Program-made: the position numbers and the translations under genes
The notes under the pieces: generated by a model
What the model was told of the DNA's origin: nothing
The model's input: the letters and a program-made list of their open reading frames with translations, nothing else
The model's database searches: none
In this document: one piece after another, positions 8,638-16,922 of the stretch
Layout of the letters: every line of letters begins with the position of its first letter
Numbering within the stretch: position 1 is the first letter of the stretch
DNA from: Paraclostridium hominis
GTDB taxonomy: Bacteria > Bacillota > Clostridia > Peptostreptococcales > Peptostreptococcaceae
Assembly (NCBI RefSeq): GCF_014306135.1
Contig: NZ_JACRWD010000007.1
Span: 1-64,000 of the forward strand
DNA length: 64,000 nt
Direction: 5' to 3'

Positions 8638-9873
8638 TTAATTATTTTGGTGTTCTGTAGGTACAGTATTTTCATTAGAAGTATTAGGTTCGTTGTTGTC
8701 AACAGTATTGTTTTTTTCTACATTTTGAACTGAATCATCTAATGTGTTTGAAGAATCCTGAGATTGACCTTGTTCTTTATCTTCTAAATTATTTTCAGAA
8801 TTATTATTTTCAACTTTATCTGAATTAGAGTTAAATAATCCTGTAAACCAATTCCAAATTTTAGTAAAGAAACCTTCTGCTTCAGTACTTGATGGTAAAT
8901 TTATAGCGTCTTTATCAGTAGCTGTTATCTGAGCATTTTTACCAAGTACACTATCATCAGTTTTTTCTAATATACCTAAATTTTTATCATTTCCACCAAA
9001 TAGATTAGAAACCCAATTTCCTATACCTTCAAACCAACCTTTTACAGTATCTAATATACCTGAATTATTTACACTTTCACCTATAGCATTTAAGTTTTCA
9101 TTTACAGTATTAGATATGCTGTTTAAAGCATCTTTCATGTCTTTGTAATCATAATTTTGTTCAGATATTTTAGTCATTAAATCTTTTACTTGCTTTTGTT
9201 GTTCAGGTGATAAAGTAACATTATAGTTATTAGTTATATTATTTATAGTGTTTGCTATTTGATTAGTGTCACTAGTATTATTTTTTATAATCTCTGTTTT
9301 AACATCATTGATTATACCTGTTGCTTTATCTTGACCTATATCTTGACCTAATTTACCAGATACTACCAACTCTTCTGTTGCAATTTCTTTTTTATTTTCA
9401 TCTAATGGTTTACCAGTTGCATCTTCATAAGCCTTCATAACTCCAGTAAGTGCACCTGTTCCACTTACAGGAAAGTTAGCAGCTATAACACAGTTAGCAT
9501 CAGTTATACCTAAACTTGCAAGAGTACTTGCTATCATAGCTGAAGTAACCCATGTTATATTAGCTGTTTTGACATTTATTCCACTTCCAGATTTAGTAGG
9601 CTCAACATAAGCACATGAATAAGTTTTAGTTCCTATTTGAGAATTAGGTGCTATACCTTCTAAATATTTTCTTTCTTCTTTATTGTTAACTTCTAATATT
9701 ACGGCATCATTTTCATTTACGCCGAAGTATTTTAACATAGTTTTTCTTTGCTCAGGTGATAAATTTGCACCTAATGTAACAACTCTTGCTGAATCAGCAA
9801 ATACTAAACTCATACTTCCTAAAACCATAGTACAACATATAACAATTGAAGTTATTTTCTTTTTTAAACTCAT
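8638..9873 (-). CDS. Secreted DUF1002 protein with aromatic C-terminal repeats
   Basis: The 411-aa product begins with a signal peptide (MSLKKKITSIVICCTMVLGS, then cleavage near VFADS). Residues about 29-270 match the DUF1002 family as I recall it: VVTLGANLSPEQRKTMLKYFG, then GTGALTGVMKAYEDATGKPL, and a later LSPEQQKQVKDLM segment. The C-terminal 130 residues hold two similar amphipathic aromatic stretches, one near 280-290 (GWFEGIGNWVSNLFGG) and one near 340 (FFTKIWNWFTGLFNS). An acidic Asn/Ser/Glu tail follows. The aromatic stretches might bind membrane or wall polymer, which is inference. The family has no established function. A good ribosome site (AAAGGAG) precedes the ATG. Confidence 0.85.
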   Translation of the reverse strand: MSLKKKITSIVICCTMVLGSMSLVFADSARVVTLGANLSPEQRKTMLKYFGVNENDAVILEVNNKEERKYLEGIAPNSQIGTKTYSCAYVEPTKSGSGINVKTANITWVTSAMIASTLASLGITDANCVIAANFPVSGTGALTGVMKAYEDATGKPLDENKKEIATEELVVSGKLGQDIGQDKATGIINDVKTEIIKNNTSDTNQIANTINNITNNYNVTLSPEQQKQVKDLMTKISEQNYDYKDMKDALNSISNTVNENLNAIGESVNNSGILDTVKGWFEGIGNWVSNLFGGNDKNLGILEKTDDSVLGKNAQITATDKDAINLPSSTEAEGFFTKIWNWFTGLFNSNSDKVENNNSENNLEDKEQGQSQDSSNTLDDSVQNVEKNNTVDNNEPNTSNENTVPTEHQNN

Positions 9874-10111
9874 AATTAATCTCCTTTAAAACAATTTAAA
9901 TAGATACTAATATAATAAAACATTTTATAGATTCTGACGATTACAAAATTATAACATTTTTAAAGCATGAACTCAAATACTATATTTATATTAGATAATA
10001 CTTAGAAAATATAACCTGAAATTTAGATTATATAATGAGTAAGATTTAGGATAAATGGAAAAAATGTTTTTATTAAACGTATTTAAATAAAATTATAAAA
10101 GGAGTAATAGG

Positions 10112-11836
10112 ATGTTAAAGCTATTATATAATTTAAAAAGGTATATCTATAAAATAATGATAATAGTTTTATTAGTATTTATACAGGCGTTGTGTGACGT
10201 ATCTTTACCAAACTTAATGTCAAATATCGTTGACATAGGAATTATAAATAATGATATTAATTATATATTTAAAATTGGATTTATAATGATAGGTATAACA
10301 TTAATAGGAGTAGGTGCCACTATTTTGGCTAGTTATTTTGGAGCTAAAGTAGCTATGGGGTTTGGTAGAGATATTAGAGAAAATGTATTTAAAAAAGTTG
10401 AGTCATTTTCATTAAAAGAAGTAAATGAACTTGGAGTAGCATCTTTGATAACTAGAACTACTAATGATGTAAATCAGATGCAACAAGTTTTAATGATAAT
10501 GCTTAGAATGATGCTTTATGCTCCTATGGTGGCTGTAGGGGCTACTATAATGGCTATTAGAAAGGATTCAAAGCTTGCGTTAATAATATTAGTATCTATT
10601 CCAATACTGGTTGTTAGCATATACTTGATATCCAGAAAAGCCATACCACTTTTTAAAAAAATGCAAAAAAATGTAGATAATTTAAATAGAGTATTAAGAG
10701 AAAATTTAACAGGGATAAGAGTCATAAGGGTATTTAATAAAATTAATATAGAGAGAAAGAGATTTAAAGATGCAAGTTTACAGCTAAGTGATGTAGCCAT
10801 TAAAGCAAATAGAACTATAACATTATTAATGCCACTTATGATGTTATTAGTTAATTTATCGATAATTGCAGTTGTATGGTTTGGAGGTATTAGAATAGAT
10901 AAGGGAAATATGGAAGTTGGAGATTTAATAGCATTTATTCAATACTTATCTCAGATAATGTTTGCTCTTATGATGCTATCAATGATGTTTGTTATGATAC
11001 CTAGAGCATCGGCATCAGCACAAAGAATAAATGAAGTATTAGAAACTAACTCCAATATATATAATAAAACTAATTCCATAAAGGAGACCAAGTTAAGAGG
11101 CTATGTAGAATTTAAAAATGTAAGTTTTATTTATGATGGAAGTAGTGAAAAGGTATTAGATAATATAAGTTTTAAAAGTGGTCCTGGAGAAACTACAGCT
11201 ATAATAGGGGGTACAGGATCTGGAAAATCTACCATCGTAAAATTAATACCAAGATTACTTGAAGCTACACAAGGTGAAATATTAATAGATGGGGTTGATA
11301 TAAAAGATATAGATATTAATTTATTAAGAGATAAAATAGGATATGTTCCGCAAAAGGCTGTTTTATTTACTGGAACTATAAGAGAAAATATAAGCTATGG
11401 AAAAGAAAATGCTAGTGATTATGATATAAAAAAAGCTATAGAAGTATCACAATCTAGTGAATTCGTACTAAGTAAAAAAGATAGTATTGATTCATATATA
11501 GCACAAGGTGGAGTTAATGTATCAGGGGGGCAAAAGCAAAGACTATCAATAGCTAGGGCACTTATAAAAAAGCCAGAGATTTATATATTTGATGATAGTT
11601 TTTCAGCACTAGATTTTAAAACTGATAAAAAACTTAGAGACGCTTTAGAGTCAGAAGTTAAAAATGCAACAGTTATAATTGTTGCTCAAAGAGTTAGTAC
11701 TATAAAAAATGCAGATAAAATAATAGTTTTAGATGAGGGTAAAGTTATACAAATTGGAACACATAAAGAACTTTTAAAATCTTGTGAGGTATATAAAGAA
11801 ATAGTATCTTCGCAGCTTTCTAAGGAGGAGATATAA
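10112..11836 (+). CDS. Heterodimeric ABC exporter, subunit with degenerate ATPase site
   Basis: Full half-transporter of 574 aa with a six-helix membrane domain (about 1-310) and a nucleotide-binding domain (about 335-574). Walker A is GGTGSGKST near 365, the signature is VSGGQKQR near 470, and Walker B reads IYIFDDSFSALD near 490. The catalytic Glu after Walker B is Asp here, the hallmark of the non-consensus subunit in pairs such as BmrC/BmrD, LmrC/LmrD and TM287/288. The partner gene starts 1 bp after the stop codon. These exporters commonly expel drugs or lipids or peptides, and the substrate cannot be told from sequence. Confidence 0.93.
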   Translation: MLKLLYNLKRYIYKIMIIVLLVFIQALCDVSLPNLMSNIVDIGIINNDINYIFKIGFIMIGITLIGVGATILASYFGAKVAMGFGRDIRENVFKKVESFSLKEVNELGVASLITRTTNDVNQMQQVLMIMLRMMLYAPMVAVGATIMAIRKDSKLALIILVSIPILVVSIYLISRKAIPLFKKMQKNVDNLNRVLRENLTGIRVIRVFNKINIERKRFKDASLQLSDVAIKANRTITLLMPLMMLLVNLSIIAVVWFGGIRIDKGNMEVGDLIAFIQYLSQIMFALMMLSMMFVMIPRASASAQRINEVLETNSNIYNKTNSIKETKLRGYVEFKNVSFIYDGSSEKVLDNISFKSGPGETTAIIGGTGSGKSTIVKLIPRLLEATQGEILIDGVDIKDIDINLLRDKIGYVPQKAVLFTGTIRENISYGKENASDYDIKKAIEVSQSSEFVLSKKDSIDSYIAQGGVNVSGGQKQRLSIARALIKKPEIYIFDDSFSALDFKTDKKLRDALESEVKNATVIIVAQRVSTIKNADKIIVLDEGKVIQIGTHKELLKSCEVYKEIVSSQLSKEEI

Positions 11837-11837
11837 T

Positions 11838-13652
11838 ATGAGTAAAAATAATCAAGCTCCAATAGGACCAAGAGTGTCAACTCAGAAAGCTAAGGATTTT
11901 AGTGGTACTTTAAAACGATTGATTAGTTATTTAAATACTTACAAATTAAACATTATATTAGTTATTATAACGGCTATAATTAGTGCGTTATTTTCTATAA
12001 TAAGCCCTAAGATACTTGGAAAAGCTACAACTAAGATATTTGAAGGCGTAGTACTTAAAATGAGAGGTCAAGGTGAAATAGAATTTAATTTTATAGGGAA
12101 ATTACTTATATTATTAATTGTATTATATATAATTAGTTCTATTTTTAATTATATGCAACAATATATAGTAGTTTCAGTAGCACAAAAAACTGTATATGAT
12201 ATGAGAAAAGATATATATGAAAAACTAAATAAATTGCCAATTAGCTATTTTGATACTCACACATATGGAGAAATATTAAGTAAAGTAACTAATGATATAG
12301 ATAATATAAGTTCTACACTTCAACAAAGTATAACTCAATTAATAACATCTGTTATAACTATAATAGGAGTTGTAATAATGATGTTAACTATAAGTCCTCT
12401 TATGACAATAGTTACAGTGTTTACTATTCCTATGGGAATAGTATTTGTAAAACCTATTATATCAAAATCCCAAGGTTATTTTATAAAGCAGCAAAACATA
12501 ATAGGCAAGCTTAATGGACATGTTGAAGAAATGTATACAGGACATGAAATTATAAAATCATTTAATAGAGAAAATGAATCTATAGAAGCTTTTAAATACA
12601 TAAACACTAAACTATACGAAAGTGGATGGAAAGCTCAGTTCATGTCTGGAATGGTAATGCCAATAATGAATTTTGTAAGCAATATTGGATATGTATTAGT
12701 ATCTGTTATAGGGGCAATATTTGTAACTAGAGGACGTATACAAATTGGAGATATACAAGCGTTTATTCAATATACTAAGCAATTTAGTCAACCTATAAGT
12801 CAAACTGCAAATATAGCTAATATAATTCAGTCAACAGTAGCATCTGCAGAAAGAGTTTTTGAATTATTAGATGAAAAAGAAGTAATTTCAGATAATAAAA
12901 AAAATAAAGTAATAGAAAATCCAAAAGGCAAAGTTGTATTTAATCATGTAAAATTTGGATATGATGAAAATAAAATTCTAATAAAAGATATGAATTTAGA
13001 AGTTAAGCCTGGGCAAAAAATTGCTATCGTAGGACCAACTGGAGCAGGAAAAACAACTCTTATAAACTTATTGCTTAGATTTTACGAACTAAATGATGGG
13101 AAAATACTTATAGATGATATAGATATAAAAGATATGAAACGTTCTGATTTAAGGAAAATATTTGGAATGGTACTACAAGATACGTGGCTATTTAAAGGAA
13201 GTATAAAAGAAAATATAGCTTATGGAAAAGAAGGTGCAAGTGATAAAGAAATAATAGATGCAGCTAAGTCTGCAAAGGCAAATCACTTTATAAAAACTTT
13301 ACCTAAAGGATATGATACAATAATAAATGAAGAGGGATCTAATATATCTCAAGGTCAAAAGCAGTTATTAACTATAGCAAGAGCTATGATATCAAATCCT
13401 AAAATATTAATACTTGATGAAGCTACTAGTAGTATAGATACTAGAACCGAGATTAACATACAAAAAGCTATGGATAAGATGATGATGGGCAAAACTAGTT
13501 TTATAATAGCTCATAGGTTATCGACAATTAAAGATGCTGATGTAATATTGGTTATGAAAGATGGAAATGTAATAGAAAGTGGAAATCATGAAGAATTAAT
13601 AAAAGAAAATAGATTTTATGCTGAACTTTATAATAGTCAATTTAATAATTAA
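11838..13652 (+). CDS. Heterodimeric ABC exporter, subunit with consensus catalytic glutamate
   Basis: At 604 aa it has a membrane domain (about 20-330) and an ATPase domain (about 365-604). Walker A is GPTGAGKTT near 397, Walker B is ILILDEATSSID near 520 with the catalytic Glu present, and the H-loop is in IIAHRLSTIKDAD. The signature is altered (ISQGQKQLL instead of LSGGQ). Together with the Asp in the partner's Walker B, this puts both non-consensus elements in the same composite site, as in TM287/288-type exporters. The ribosome site AAGGAGGAG lies within the end of the upstream gene. Strictly paired with the preceding gene. Confidence 0.93.
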   Translation: MSKNNQAPIGPRVSTQKAKDFSGTLKRLISYLNTYKLNIILVIITAIISALFSIISPKILGKATTKIFEGVVLKMRGQGEIEFNFIGKLLILLIVLYIISSIFNYMQQYIVVSVAQKTVYDMRKDIYEKLNKLPISYFDTHTYGEILSKVTNDIDNISSTLQQSITQLITSVITIIGVVIMMLTISPLMTIVTVFTIPMGIVFVKPIISKSQGYFIKQQNIIGKLNGHVEEMYTGHEIIKSFNRENESIEAFKYINTKLYESGWKAQFMSGMVMPIMNFVSNIGYVLVSVIGAIFVTRGRIQIGDIQAFIQYTKQFSQPISQTANIANIIQSTVASAERVFELLDEKEVISDNKKNKVIENPKGKVVFNHVKFGYDENKILIKDMNLEVKPGQKIAIVGPTGAGKTTLINLLLRFYELNDGKILIDDIDIKDMKRSDLRKIFGMVLQDTWLFKGSIKENIAYGKEGASDKEIIDAAKSAKANHFIKTLPKGYDTIINEEGSNISQGQKQLLTIARAMISNPKILILDEATSSIDTRTEINIQKAMDKMMMGKTSFIIAHRLSTIKDADVILVMKDGNVIESGNHEELIKENRFYAELYNSQFNN

Positions 13653-13658
13653 TTAAAC

Positions 13659-13690
13659 AAAAAGGTATAGTTTATAACTATACCTTTTTT
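13659..13690. terminator. Bidirectional terminator between ABC exporter and CAP-protein gene
   Basis: Perfect 13-bp stem (AAAAAGGTATAGT / ACTATACCTTTTT) with a 5-nt loop and a run of T. Serves the convergent gene pair. Confidence 0.88.
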
Positions 13691-13703
13691 TAATGCAATT
13701 TGA

Positions 13704-14558
13704 TTATCTTCCTATGAACATTTGAGTCCAGTATATAGATGATCCATTTGATGCTATACCTACACCTAACTCAGTGAAATCAGGGTTTAATATGTTTTTT
13801 CTGTGGCCAGGTGAATTCATCCATGAATTCATTACTTCTTTTGGTGTTTTTTGTCCCATAGCTATATTTTCACCAGCTGCACGATAGCTTATTCCAAATT
13901 GCTTCATCATATCAAAAGGAGAACCATAAGTTGGAGATGTATGATCAAAGTAATTTCTATCTATCATATCTTGAGATTTTTTAGTAGCTACATTTGACAA
14001 TTCATTATTAAATTTAAGTGGTTGTAAACCTCTGTTAGTTCTTTCTACATTTACTAAATCTAAAACTTCTTTTTGGAAACTTGAGAAATTTCCTGATGGA
14101 GTAGAAACTTTATTCTCAGTAGGAGTAGTTTCAGGTTTAGACTCTGATTTTTTTGATGAAGTATTTGCTGATTCATTTTGAGAATTACTTTTATCTATAG
14201 TATTAGTAGATGTTTTATTCTCAGTAGAAATAGTTTTAGAATTAGACTCCCTATTAGAGTATGTAGTATCTTCTACCTTTTTATTTGAAGTAGTATCTAT
14301 ATTATTAGATAAATTAACTTTACTACATTTTAAATTACCGTTTATTAAATCTTGAATTAAATAGTTTAAAGGTTTTACTGGAGCAGAACAATCTTTTCCT
14401 TTAACATATATACATATATATTCTTTATGTCCAGATTTTTCGCAATACAGTTTTTTATTGATTGTTTCGTTTGATGTTGCATTAATAGGAAGTGTAGCAC
14501 AAGCACTTAATACAGACACTACACCTAATGATAACAATGTTTTTAATCTTTTGTTCAT
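13704..14558 (-). CDS. CAP/SCP-domain (YkwD-like) lipoprotein
   Basis: Exported protein of 284 aa. The ATG at 14558 is preferred to an upstream in-frame GTG at 14567. AAGAGG touches that GTG but is well spaced from the ATG. The N terminus has a hydrophobic stretch ending in VLSACATL, a good lipobox, so it is probably lipid-anchored. The middle (about 85-165) is Ser/Thr/Asn/Lys-rich low complexity. The C-terminal about 120 residues are a CAP domain: VLDLVNVERTNRGLQPL, HTSPTYGSPFDMM, AAGENIAMG, WMNSPGHRKNIL and IYWTQMF, including the His and Glu residues typical of the cavity. Bacterial CAP proteins are common at clostridial cell surfaces and spores, but the activity is mostly unknown. Confidence 0.9.
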   Translation of the reverse strand: MNKRLKTLLSLGVVSVLSACATLPINATSNETINKKLYCEKSGHKEYICIYVKGKDCSAPVKPLNYLIQDLINGNLKCSKVNLSNNIDTTSNKKVEDTTYSNRESNSKTISTENKTSTNTIDKSNSQNESANTSSKKSESKPETTPTENKVSTPSGNFSSFQKEVLDLVNVERTNRGLQPLKFNNELSNVATKKSQDMIDRNYFDHTSPTYGSPFDMMKQFGISYRAAGENIAMGQKTPKEVMNSWMNSPGHRKNILNPDFTELGVGIASNGSSIYWTQMFIGR

Positions 14559-14822
14559 GTAAGTCACCTCTTCTGAAATATTTATAAATGAATTTTCTAA
14601 AAATGTTACTATTTTGTAACCTATGAAGTATGGTTACCCCTTGGATATTTATTATCATAACATAGATCTCAACTCATAGGTAATGTAAAGTTATGTAAAC
14701 AATATATATAAATTACAATTATGTAATAAAATAGGGTATAAATTTAAAATAAAGAGTAAAAAATATATTGATGGGTATAAGGTTAATAAATCTTATAAAT
14801 TAGATAAAATAAGCAAGATATC

Positions 14823-14860
14823 TAGTTATTTAATTCAAATAACTAAAAATATGTTATACT
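14823..14860 (+). promoter_or_regulatory. Extended -10 promoter with overlapping dyad for the HsdR-N-like gene
   Basis: TGTTATACT at 14852-14860 is an extended -10 element. A 9-bp inverted repeat (TAGTTATTT / AAATAACTA, 14823-14831 and 14837-14845) covers the -35 position and could be an operator. The 14559-14901 intergenic stretch otherwise holds the leader of the divergent CAP gene, which contains a small GTTAC/GTAAC repeat, and no further gene. Confidence 0.5.
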
Positions 14861-14901
14861 ATAAAAAGGTAATAATGGTAAAAGATGAAAGGAGAAAAAT
14901 T

Positions 14902-15414
14902 ATGTCAAAAGAATTAGTAAAAGACAGAGTTATAAAATACTTAATGGAAGATTTATATGTTCCACAAGAGATGATAGATACAGATGTAGCATTATCAGAG
15001 TTTGAAGAAGGTGCACAAGGTGTTATAGATATAATGGTAAATGTAAAAGATAGAGAAGATTTTTATGCGCCAGTTATGATAATAAAATGTTTAGATGAAG
15101 AGACTCCACTTCAAGGAGAAGAAGCACAAGAAGCAGTAAACTTCTTAGAAGATGTAGACAATATAACTTTAGCAGGAAGAGCTGTTTTAACTAATGGAAA
15201 TGAAATGATGTATGCAAATTGGACAGGTGAAGAGTATGATACAGAAGAAGCTCTTCCAGAATACGATGTTATGGTAAAAGAGTTTTTCGACATGGAAGAA
15301 CAAATAAAAGAACATGAGGCAAGTCATGAATGTGGATGCGGACATGATCACAGTCATGGTGATGACCATGAGTGTTGTGGTGGAAGCTGCGGATGTGGAC
15401 ACGATCATAAATAA
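14902..15414 (+). CDS. HsdR-N-like (HSDR_N_2) domain protein with His/Cys-rich metal-binding tail
   Basis: 170 aa from the ATG with a strong AAAGGAG site. The in-frame ATG at 14851 is less likely. Residues about 5-125 resemble the small type I restriction HsdR-N fold (PD-(D/E)xK family): VKDRVIKYLMEDLYVPQEMI, GVIDIMV, then PVMIIKCLDE and AVLTNGNEM. Where active members have E-x-K, this protein has K-C-L, so nuclease activity is unlikely. The last 34 residues contain 8 His and 6 Cys (HECGCGHDHSHGDDHECC and a second CGCGHDH block), like metal-storage tails of SlyD or HypB. No HsdM or HsdS is nearby. Role unknown; metal binding is an inference from composition. Confidence 0.75.
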   Translation: MSKELVKDRVIKYLMEDLYVPQEMIDTDVALSEFEEGAQGVIDIMVNVKDREDFYAPVMIIKCLDEETPLQGEEAQEAVNFLEDVDNITLAGRAVLTNGNEMMYANWTGEEYDTEEALPEYDVMVKEFFDMEEQIKEHEASHECGCGHDHSHGDDHECCGGSCGCGHDHK

Positions 15415-15441
15415 TAAAAATTGTCTTAAATTTATGATGAT

Positions 15442-15470
15442 AAAGGGGATTAGCTTGACTAACCCCTTTT
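15442..15470 (+). terminator. Terminator after the HsdR-N-like gene
   Basis: AAAGGGGATTAG pairs with CTAACCCCTTTT, with one bulge and a short loop, followed by ATTAATGG. It lies 28 bp after the stop codon. Confidence 0.75.
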
Positions 15471-15489
15471 ATTAATGGTATTATAAATT

Positions 15490-15612
15490 TGTTATAATCT
15501 CATTAATATTTTACCGTAATTTAGGGGCAAGTTTATTATTGGATTTATTAATTGGGATTTAACTTTGTCGTTCGAGGATAAAAGACTGCACAATGTGCAG
15601 TCTTTTGTTCTT
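15490..15612 (+). ncRNA. Candidate small RNA or attenuated leader with its own promoter and terminator
   Basis: An extended -10 (TGTTATAAT, 15490-15498) is followed by about 80 nt without an open reading frame. A strong terminator follows (stem AAAAGACTGCAC / GTGCAGTCTTTT, 15580-15606, then TGTTCTTTTT). The expected transcript is about 100 nt, from near 15505 to 15610. I do not recognise the sequence as a known riboswitch or sRNA family. It could be an independent sRNA or a regulated leader for the sigma factor gene 220 bp downstream. The rest of the 15415-15827 gap is A/T-rich with a possible TTGACA at 15713 serving the sigma gene. Confidence 0.4.
15580..15606 (+). terminator. Strong intergenic terminator ahead of the sigma factor gene
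   Basis: Perfect 12-bp stem, 3-nt loop, followed by a T-rich tail. It is not associated with any protein gene end, because the previous gene already has its own terminator at 15442. Confidence 0.85.
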
Positions 15613-15827
15613 TTTATGGATAAATTAAGATAATATAATATTATTTTAAAAAAATATAAAAAAAATCAAGGGTTTTGCAAGGTAGATGTAGAATAATAGA
15701 TACAGGAATTTGTTGACAAGTAAAAAGTATTTTTTTAATAGTGATTACATACTATTAACATGAGGATGAAACTATAGGAATTTTTTTAACTTGATTAACA
15801 AATTATTAGAGATAGAAGGGGTAGATT

Positions 15828-16712
15828 ATGGGGGCTAAGAGAGAAAATACTTATGAAAATTATATTTATAGTGACTCATCAAATTCATCAAATGCTATGA
15901 AAATGTACTTAAAAGAGATTGAAGAGTACAAGATGTTGTCCGCAGTAGAAGAGATTGAGTTAGCAAAAAAGATAGATGAATCATTTATAGGAGCTAAAGA
16001 AGAATTTATTAATGCAAACTATAGACTAGTTGTTAGTATTGCTAAAAAATATAGAAAAGAAAATATTGATATGCTGGATTTGATTCAAGCAGGAAATATA
16101 GGACTTATAAAAGCTGTAGAAAAATATGATTATAAAAAAGGATATAAGTTCAGTACTTATGCTACATGGTGGATAAAACAAAGTATAACTAGATATATAG
16201 ATGATTGCGAAAATACTATTAGAATACCTGTTCACCTTCATCAAAGAATTAACTTTGTTAAAAGAAAAAAACAAGAGCTATCGTTAGAACTTCAAAGAGA
16301 GCCAAATCTAGAAGAACTAGCAATTGCATGTGATATAGAACTTGAAAAAATTATAGATTTACTTAAAAGAGATAAAAATATAATATCACTAGATACCCCT
16401 ATCAAAGAAGATGAGGATAGTAGTTTAGTTGAGTTTATACCATCAGATGCATATTTTGGGGATGTAGTTATGCATGAGGTAGAACAACATAATCTAAGAG
16501 AAAAAATAGATGAACTGTTAACAGGACTTAGTGAACAAGAACAAAAAGTTTTAAGGATGAGATTTGGGTTAGATGATGATATACCTAAAACTCTAGAGGA
16601 AATAGGAAAAGTATTTGGAGTTACTAGAGAGAGAATAAGGCAAATAGAGGCAAAAGCCATAAGAAAGTTGAGACATCCAAGTAGATTAAAGCAATTAAAG
16701 CATTTTTATTAA
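15828..16712 (+). CDS. RNA polymerase sigma-70 family factor, group-2 (RpoD-like) type
   Basis: 294 aa with sigma region 1.2 (NAMKMYLKEIEEYKMLS), region 2 (DLIQAGNIGLIKAVEKYDYK, then FSTYATWWIKQSITRYI), region 3 (IPVHLHQRIN onwards) and region 4 with a DNA-binding helix (TLEEIGKVFGVTRERIRQIE, then KAIRKLRHPSR). It has no region 1.1 and is much shorter than a typical vegetative SigA. It is therefore best read as an alternative primary-like sigma factor. The strong conservation of region 2.4 and region 4.2 suggests it recognises promoters close to the SigA type. No anti-sigma gene adjoins it. The start is ATG after GAAGGGG. Confidence 0.92.
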   Translation: MGAKRENTYENYIYSDSSNSSNAMKMYLKEIEEYKMLSAVEEIELAKKIDESFIGAKEEFINANYRLVVSIAKKYRKENIDMLDLIQAGNIGLIKAVEKYDYKKGYKFSTYATWWIKQSITRYIDDCENTIRIPVHLHQRINFVKRKKQELSLELQREPNLEELAIACDIELEKIIDLLKRDKNIISLDTPIKEDEDSSLVEFIPSDAYFGDVVMHEVEQHNLREKIDELLTGLSEQEQKVLRMRFGLDDDIPKTLEEIGKVFGVTRERIRQIEAKAIRKLRHPSRLKQLKHFY

Positions 16713-16798
16713 AATTTATTAAAAGCATGTATATAATTTTTATTAAAATTTATTAAAAGCATGTATATAATTTTTATTTAAATTATATACATGCTTTT
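16703..16798 (+). terminator. Sigma-gene terminator with tandemly duplicated left arm
   Basis: A 34-bp unit is repeated twice in tandem (near 16703-16736 and 16737-16770). Each copy contains AAAAGCATGTATATAATTTT, at 16721 and again at 16755. A single inverted copy (AAATTATATACATGCTTTT, 16780-16798) plus a T-run follows. The hairpin from the second copy is a classical terminator with a 19-bp stem. The first copy can form an alternative, longer-looped stem. The first unit overlaps the stop codon of the sigma gene. Confidence 0.8.
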
Positions 16799-16922
16799 TT
16801 ATACCTAAAATAATTATATATAAATTATTAAACTAACTTTTCAACTAAATAAATCATAAAAACTGATATGTCATTAATATAATTATGTATATAAAATAAA
16901 CTCATTTTCGAGGGTTGATAAT

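Noticed and set aside
14600..14700. Possible riboswitch in the leader of the CAP-domain lipoprotein gene
   Set aside because: Some short inverted repeats (for example CCTATGA / TCATAGG) are present, but no conserved core of c-di-GMP, c-di-AMP or other known riboswitches could be matched.
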